Position numbers and translations under genes: made by a program. A DNA stretch of 6,776 nucleotides from assembly GCA_051001995.1 (NCBI GenBank), contig JBPCMT010000156.1, forward strand, positions 1 through 6,776, written 5' to 3'. The notes below the pieces were generated by a model. The model saw nothing but the letters and a program-made list of their open reading frames with translations. It made no database searches and was not told the DNA's origin. The stretch is from CAWEHQ01 sp051001995. Lineage in GTDB: Bacteria > Actinomycetota > Thermoleophilia > Solirubrobacterales > Thermoleophilaceae. Position 1 is the first letter of the stretch. The number at the start of each line of letters is the position of its first letter. Shown here piece by piece: positions 4,474 through 6,776 of the stretch.

Positions 4474-4902
4474 ATGAAGATAGAGGCACTACCCGAGTAC
4501 GCCCGCGACCTGCTCGCGACCGCGCCCGTCGGGCGACTCGGGCTGCTCGACGACGCCGGCCGACCGCGGGTGCTGCCGGTCACGTTCGCACTCCACGAGA
4601 ACGCTCTCTGGAGCGCCGTGGACCACAAGCCCAAGCGTCGCGACCGGGAGCTGGCGCGCCTGCGCTGGCTGCGCCACCGTCCCGAGGCGGCGCTGACGGT
4701 CGACGTCTACGACGACGACTGGTCCCGCCTTCGGTGGGTCCAGGTCCTCGGGACGGTCGAGATCCTCGAGGCTTCCGCGGCGGAGCGGCCCCTGGCCGCG
4801 CTCGTCGCGAAGTACCCCCAGTACGCCGAGCAACGGCCCGCAGGCCCGCTGCTGCACCTGACGCCCGAGCGGGTGCTCCACTGGAGCGCCTCGGAGGGCT
4901 GA
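4474..4902 (+). CDS. PPOX-class F420-dependent enzyme resembling the Rv0121 family, 142 aa
   Basis: This is a small split-beta-barrel protein of the pyridoxamine-phosphate-oxidase-like superfamily. Family signatures are VGRLGLLDDAGRPRVLPVTF (19-38), AVDHKPKR (48-55) and DVYDDDWSRLRWVQVLGTVE (77-96); I recognise the last two as typical of the mycobacterial Rv0121 group of predicted F420 enzymes. Such proteins bind F420 at the dimer interface; the substrate is unknown. The length of about 142 residues is normal. The sequence GTGATG gives two possible starts, GTG 4471 and ATG 4474, and neither has a strong Shine-Dalgarno, so leaderless translation is possible. It diverges from the LLM oxidoreductase by under 30 bases, so their promoters must overlap each other or the coding regions, and joint control is plausible. 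Confidence 0.88.
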   Translation: MKIEALPEYARDLLATAPVGRLGLLDDAGRPRVLPVTFALHENALWSAVDHKPKRRDRELARLRWLRHRPEAALTVDVYDDDWSRLRWVQVLGTVEILEASAAERPLAALVAKYPQYAEQRPAGPLLHLTPERVLHWSASEG

Positions 4903-4931
4903 CCGACACCGGCGCCCGACGGCGTTATCCT
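4903..4931 (+). promoter_or_regulatory. Promoter of tRNA-Gly
   Basis: A -35-like CCGACA (4903-4908; GACA matches TTGACA) and -10 TATCCT (4926-4931) are 17 bases apart. The expected start point is a few bases before the tRNA at 4942. The promoter starts right after the stop of the F420-type enzyme gene. Confidence 0.5.
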
Positions 4932-4941
4932 GAGTTCTCGC

Positions 4942-5015
4942 GCGGATGTAGCTCAGTTGGCTAGAGCGTCTGCTTGCCATGCAGAAGGTCGTGGGTTCGA
5001 GTCCCATCATCCGCT
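4942..5015 (+). tRNA. tRNA-Gly (anticodon GCC)
   Basis: The 74-base cloverleaf is complete: acceptor stem GCGGATG/CATCCGC with discriminator T, D stem GCTC/GAGC, anticodon stem TCTGC/GCAGA around TTGCCAT with anticodon GCC (4976-4978), and T stem GTGGG/CCCAT around TTCGAGT. CCA is not encoded. The gene reads into the right element and is the target of its integrase. Confidence 0.95.
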
Positions 5016-6337
5016 CTCTCAGAAGCCCCGCTACGGCGGGGTTTCTGCGTGTCTGAGCGTGGATCGTCGCCCTCCTCGAGCAGCTCCTCGGCCATCGTAG
5101 TGCCCAATGGTGCCCAATCAGCGGCCCCGACGAGCTCGTCCACCTGGGCGCCGTGGTGGCGCTCGCGCTCGATCACCTGGGCGTAGATGCGCAGCGTCGT
5201 CGACGGGTCGCGGTGGCCGACCTGGCGCATGACGTAGCGCGGATCGGCGCCGGCGGCGAGCAGAATCGAGATGTAGGTCCGGCGCAGAGAGTGCGGCGAG
5301 ACTCCCTCGGCGATCGGCACTCCCTCGTCGGCAAGCGCCGCGTTCGCGCGCTCGATCGCGTCGGCGAGCAGCCGGTTGCGGACGTTGCTCGCGTTGTCTG
5401 CTCGCCCCTCCCGCGTCGGGAAGACGTGATCGTCAGAGGCAGCGAAGGCGCTCCGGGTCCGGTACTCCGAGAGCAGCTCGCGCAGCGCCGGGGTGAGATC
5501 GACCTGGCGGACGCCGGCATCCGTCTTCGCGCCGACAACGCGCAGTGAGCCTGCGGCGAGGTCTACGTGGCGCCAGCGCAGCGCGAGCGCCTCTCCGATC
5601 CGCAGGCCGGCGAGACAGAGCGTGGCGAGCAGCGGTCGGCGCCGGCCGCTGTCGCCGACTTCGACGTCCAGCTCGGCCGCGGCGGCGAGCAGAGCCTCGA
5701 CTTGCGCCGGGCTCAGGTAGGTGCGCGTCGGCTCCGGCTGCTTGAGGCGGCGCCTTCTACCCCGCGCCGGGTTCGCGGCCAGGTGCCTGTACTCAACCGC
5801 GCTCTCGAGGATCGCCGCGAGCAGGGTGATCGTCATGTTGATTGAGCTGTTGGAGAGCGGACGCTGGCCGTAGCGCTCCCCGCGCGCCCGTGCCGCCTCG
5901 GCCATCCGCTTCACCTTCTCGCGCTCCGCGATCTTGCGCTGGCGGTAGCGGTCGACCTCCTCGATCGTGATCTGCGAGAGCCGGTGCTCGGCGAAGTAGG
6001 GCAGCAGATGATTCGTCAGGCGCCAGCGGTAGTCGACCACCGTGCGCTCGGCCAGCTCGGGCTTGCGTGCCGCGAACCACTCGGAGGCGAACTCGTGGAA
6101 GGTGGGCTCAGGGGTCGGCTCGACCGGCTCCGACCGCTCCTGCGACTTCCAGATGCCTCTACGGGCGTCCGCGAGCACGTTCTCGAGCTCCTCCTCGGCA
6201 CGGCGGCGGTCCCAACCCTCGGAGTCCGTGCCGAGAGTCAGGTAGTGGCGACGCCCGTAGGCGCGGAAGCGGAGCGCGTAGAGCCGTCCGGCCTGGCGCT
6301 CTCGCACGACGACTTGGCCGGTCGCCTGGCGGGCCAT
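4961..6337 (-). CDS. Tyrosine site-specific recombinase (integrase) of the right element, 458 aa
   Basis: This sister of the left integrase is predicted to act at tRNA-Gly. The N-terminal arm-binding domain is residues 1-63 (GQVVVRERQAGRLYALRF, YLTLGTDSEGW) and the core-binding domain about 79-180. The catalytic residues are Arg246 (AGLRIGEA), Lys271 (GAKTDAG), His349 and Arg352 (PHSLRRTY), His375 (VGHRD) and Tyr385 (RIYAQ), so it looks active. It has about 20 extra residues compared with the left enzyme, in the core-binding domain (about 138-157, charged, AEREKVKRMAEAARARGER). The start ATG 6337 shares its A with the stop of the small-protein gene, and AAGGAGG lies 10 bases upstream within a hairpin. 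Residues from about 442 on (DDGTRTHDLLHGKQTL) are antisense tRNA-Gly, whose D-loop supplies the TAG stop. This tail is read in a different phase from that of the left integrase, so it is probably not functional. Confidence 0.95.
   Translation of the reverse strand: MARQATGQVVVRERQAGRLYALRFRAYGRRHYLTLGTDSEGWDRRRAEEELENVLADARRGIWKSQERSEPVEPTPEPTFHEFASEWFAARKPELAERTVVDYRWRLTNHLLPYFAEHRLSQITIEEVDRYRQRKIAEREKVKRMAEAARARGERYGQRPLSNSSINMTITLLAAILESAVEYRHLAANPARGRRRRLKQPEPTRTYLSPAQVEALLAAAAELDVEVGDSGRRRPLLATLCLAGLRIGEALALRWRHVDLAAGSLRVVGAKTDAGVRQVDLTPALRELLSEYRTRSAFAASDDHVFPTREGRADNASNVRNRLLADAIERANAALADEGVPIAEGVSPHSLRRTYISILLAAGADPRYVMRQVGHRDPSTTLRIYAQVIERERHHGAQVDELVGAADWAPLGTTMAEELLEEGDDPRSDTQKPRRSGASERADDGTRTHDLLHGKQTL
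4979..5015. other. Proximal attachment site of the right element, in the tRNA-Gly 3' half
   Basis: The minus-strand integrase ends inside this tRNA (stop at 4961-4963) and arm-like repeats begin 84 bases away. The core should lie between the anticodon loop and the 3' end; the second copy is outside the window. Confidence 0.5.
5021..5046 (+). terminator. Intrinsic terminator of tRNA-Gly
   Basis: AGAAGCCCCGC pairs with GCGGGGTTTCT around TACG: 11 bp with one G-U pair, 5 bases after the tRNA, with T-rich 3' arm. Stem, size and distance match the tRNA-Val terminator almost exactly. It lies on the element side of the likely crossover and inside the integrase coding region. Confidence 0.75.
5100..5119 (-). 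repeat. Two tandem 10-bp repeats, candidate integrase arm sites (right)
   Basis: On the minus strand, ATTGGGCACC and ATTGGGCACT lie side by side, differing in the last base, exactly 84 bases from the tRNA-Gly 3' end. The left element has AAAGGCACAA twice at the matching place. GGCAC with a 10-base period is common to all four units. The units fall in different codon phases (encoding WAP and LGT), so a protein-level reason is unlikely. Confidence 0.6.
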
Positions 6338-6690
6338 CAGGGGCCACCTCCTTGGTGGCCCCGATCCACGGCGTCAGCCGACTCTGCCGCCACCAGCTGC
6401 TCCAGAAAAGCTTTGGGATCTTCTTCTTCTTCTTCTTGAAAGCCGTACTCGGCAATCAGACGACGCCCCTCTTCTCCAGGAGAAAAAACTTCTAGCCCGT
6501 AGCTCTCATGAATGGCTTGAAGTGCGCGGAGATTTGCGTCCCCACTAGGGAGCTGCTCGACATAGTCCGCTAGAGCGTGAAGGCGCTCGACGGACGGAGC
6601 ATCGTCGGGATGCTCAGCGGTCTTCTCCGCCCGCCAGTCCGCCTGCGTGCGCAGGTGGATGACCAACTGTTCTTTGACTGCGGCGGCCAT
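6337..6690 (-). CDS. Conserved small acidic protein coupled to integrase, function unknown (117 aa)
   Basis: This is the homologue of the left small protein, about 84% identical by hand alignment, and clearly closer than the two integrases are to each other. The start is ATG 6690 (MAAAVKEQLVIHL), matching the left copy and overlapping the leader peptide stop; an in-frame GTG at 6705 is open but lies inside the leader peptide. Identical blocks include HLRTQADWRAEKTAE, RLHALADYV, LRALQAIHE and FSPGEEGRRLIAEYGF. A run of five Glu (GAA codons) follows at about residue 86, where the left copy is two residues shorter; the DNA there is (CTT)6 on the plus strand at 6420-6437. The stop shares its A with the integrase start. 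The codons are less GC-rich than in the integrase. No known family is recognised; an integrase partner or regulator is the likeliest role by position. Confidence 0.85.
   Translation of the reverse strand: MAAAVKEQLVIHLRTQADWRAEKTAEHPDDAPSVERLHALADYVEQLPSGDANLRALQAIHESYGLEVFSPGEEGRRLIAEYGFQEEEEEDPKAFLEQLVAAESADAVDRGHQGGGP
6340..6362 (-). promoter_or_regulatory. 9-bp hairpin presenting the integrase ribosome binding site (right copy)
   Basis: On the minus strand, GGGGCCACC pairs with GGTGGCCCC without mismatch around the loop AAGGA. The Shine-Dalgarno AAGGAGG lies in the loop and the first bases of the 3' arm, and the hairpin ends directly before the TGATG stop/start overlap of the small protein and integrase. 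The left copy has a 5-bp version at the same place. Confidence 0.5.
6420..6437. repeat. Six CTT triplets (GAA/AAG microsatellite) in the right small-protein gene
   Basis: Six perfect CTT units on the plus strand encode part of a poly-Glu run in the minus-strand gene. Changes in unit number would keep the frame and alter only the length of the acidic stretch. Confidence 0.8.
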
Positions 6691-6725
6691 CAGCGACCGG
6701 CCCACGCGTAGGATCGAAACCGCAT
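6690..6725 (-). CDS. Leader peptide MRFRSYAWAGR, 11 aa (right copy)
   Basis: ATG 6725 follows AGGAGG by 9 bases and the TGA (6690-6692) overlaps the ATG of the small-protein gene as TGATG. It shares MxFRSYA with the left copy; after that the peptides differ in sequence and by one residue in length, yet both keep the same stop/start overlap. This supports translational coupling as the purpose. It is too short for family assignment. Confidence 0.55.
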   Translation of the reverse strand: MRFRSYAWAGR

Positions 6726-6741
6726 CAGGACTTACCTCCTG
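6726..6741 (-). promoter_or_regulatory. Ribosome binding site inside a small hairpin (right copy)
   Basis: On the minus strand, CAGGA and TCCTG (6737-6741 and 6726-6730) pair around GGTAAG, with AGGAGG at 6735-6740. It equals the left copy except for one loop base. Confidence 0.55.
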
Positions 6742-6747
6742 TTGCCG

Positions 6748-6776
6748 GGGGCGGGCCGTTTGCGCGGCGCCGCCCC
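6748..6776 (-). promoter_or_regulatory. GC-rich two-part stem-loop in the operon leader (right copy)
   Basis: The outer stem GGGGCGG/CCGCCCC (6770-6776 with 6748-6754) is the same as in the left element. The inner stem is GCCG/CGGC (6765-6768 with 6755-6758) around a six-base loop, whereas the left copy has CCGG/CCGG. The window ends at the outer stem, so the promoter is not visible. Confidence 0.5.

Larger units (their letters stand above)
4979..6776 (-). mobile_element. Right integrated element (partial), inserted at tRNA-Gly(GCC)
   Basis: The same module as in the left element is present in the opposite orientation: attachment site in the tRNA 3' half, terminator, two 10-bp repeats, tyrosine integrase, small acidic protein, leader peptide, hidden Shine-Dalgarno and GC-rich stem-loop, the last reaching the window edge. 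The distal end and cargo lie beyond 6776. The boundary in the tRNA is placed by analogy and not observed. Confidence 0.75.

Noticed and set aside
3788..4474. 228-codon open frame on the plus strand opposite the LLM oxidoreductase
   Set aside because: Low-complexity Arg/Ala/Val translation and complete overlap with a gene bearing strong family motifs; typical high-GC shadow.
4445..4489. Upstream start for the LLM oxidoreductase at 4489
   Set aside because: It would overlap the divergent gene and adds 15 non-family residues; ATG 4444 has a ribosome binding site and begins with the first barrel strand.
5984..6439. Plus-strand frames opposite the start of the right integrase
   Set aside because: They mirror the integrase N-terminus and the CTT repeat and show no family sequence.
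6691..6705. GTG 6705 as start of the right small protein
   Set aside because: It lies inside the leader peptide and adds residues absent from the left copy; ATG 6690 matches the left start and the TGATG overlap.
1..6776. CRISPR array, insertion sequence or replication origin
   Set aside because: No regularly spaced repeats longer than the 10-bp pairs, no transposase and no DnaA-box cluster or Rep gene were seen.

Overview
The window is high-GC bacterial chromosome and most likely comes from an actinomycete. The evidence is two F420-type oxidoreductase genes, a TTG start with a strong ribosome binding site, a probable leaderless gene, and tRNA genes without an encoded CCA. The integrases remind me of those of the class Thermoleophilia, but that placement is from memory and is not proven here.

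Layout: about 2.9 kb of host sequence (about 2028-4941) lies between two related but distinct integrated elements that point away from each other. The left element (from about 1991 leftwards, past position 1) ends in tRNA-Val(GAC). The right element (from about 4979 rightwards, past position 6776) ends in tRNA-Gly(GCC). The far ends of both are outside the window, so their sizes and most of their cargo are unknown. Each carries the same module, read towards the tRNA: a GC-rich stem-loop, a Shine-Dalgarno inside a small hairpin, a 10-11 codon leader peptide (MxFRSYA...), an unrecognised acidic protein of 115-117 aa, and a tyrosine integrase. The three reading frames are joined by TGATG stop/start overlaps. 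The integrase frame runs through two 10-bp GGCAC-containing direct repeats, a terminator hairpin and the antisense of the tRNA 3' half. Repeats and terminator sit at the same distances from the tRNA in both elements.

The host segment holds an NAD-dependent epimerase/dehydratase family protein (minus), a small two-helix membrane protein (plus), tRNA-Cys(GCA) (minus), an LLM-class F420-type oxidoreductase (minus) and, divergent from it by under 30 bp, a split-barrel PPOX-class F420-type enzyme resembling the Rv0121 family. Val, Cys and Gly tRNA genes within 3 kb look like a dispersed form of the Gly-Cys-Val cluster of other actinobacteria.

The most interesting material is the shared control module. 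Comparing the two copies gives internal evidence for a conserved leader peptide, for RNA hairpins kept by compensating changes, and for candidate integrase arm-binding sites. The unknown small protein is better conserved than the integrase it is coupled to.
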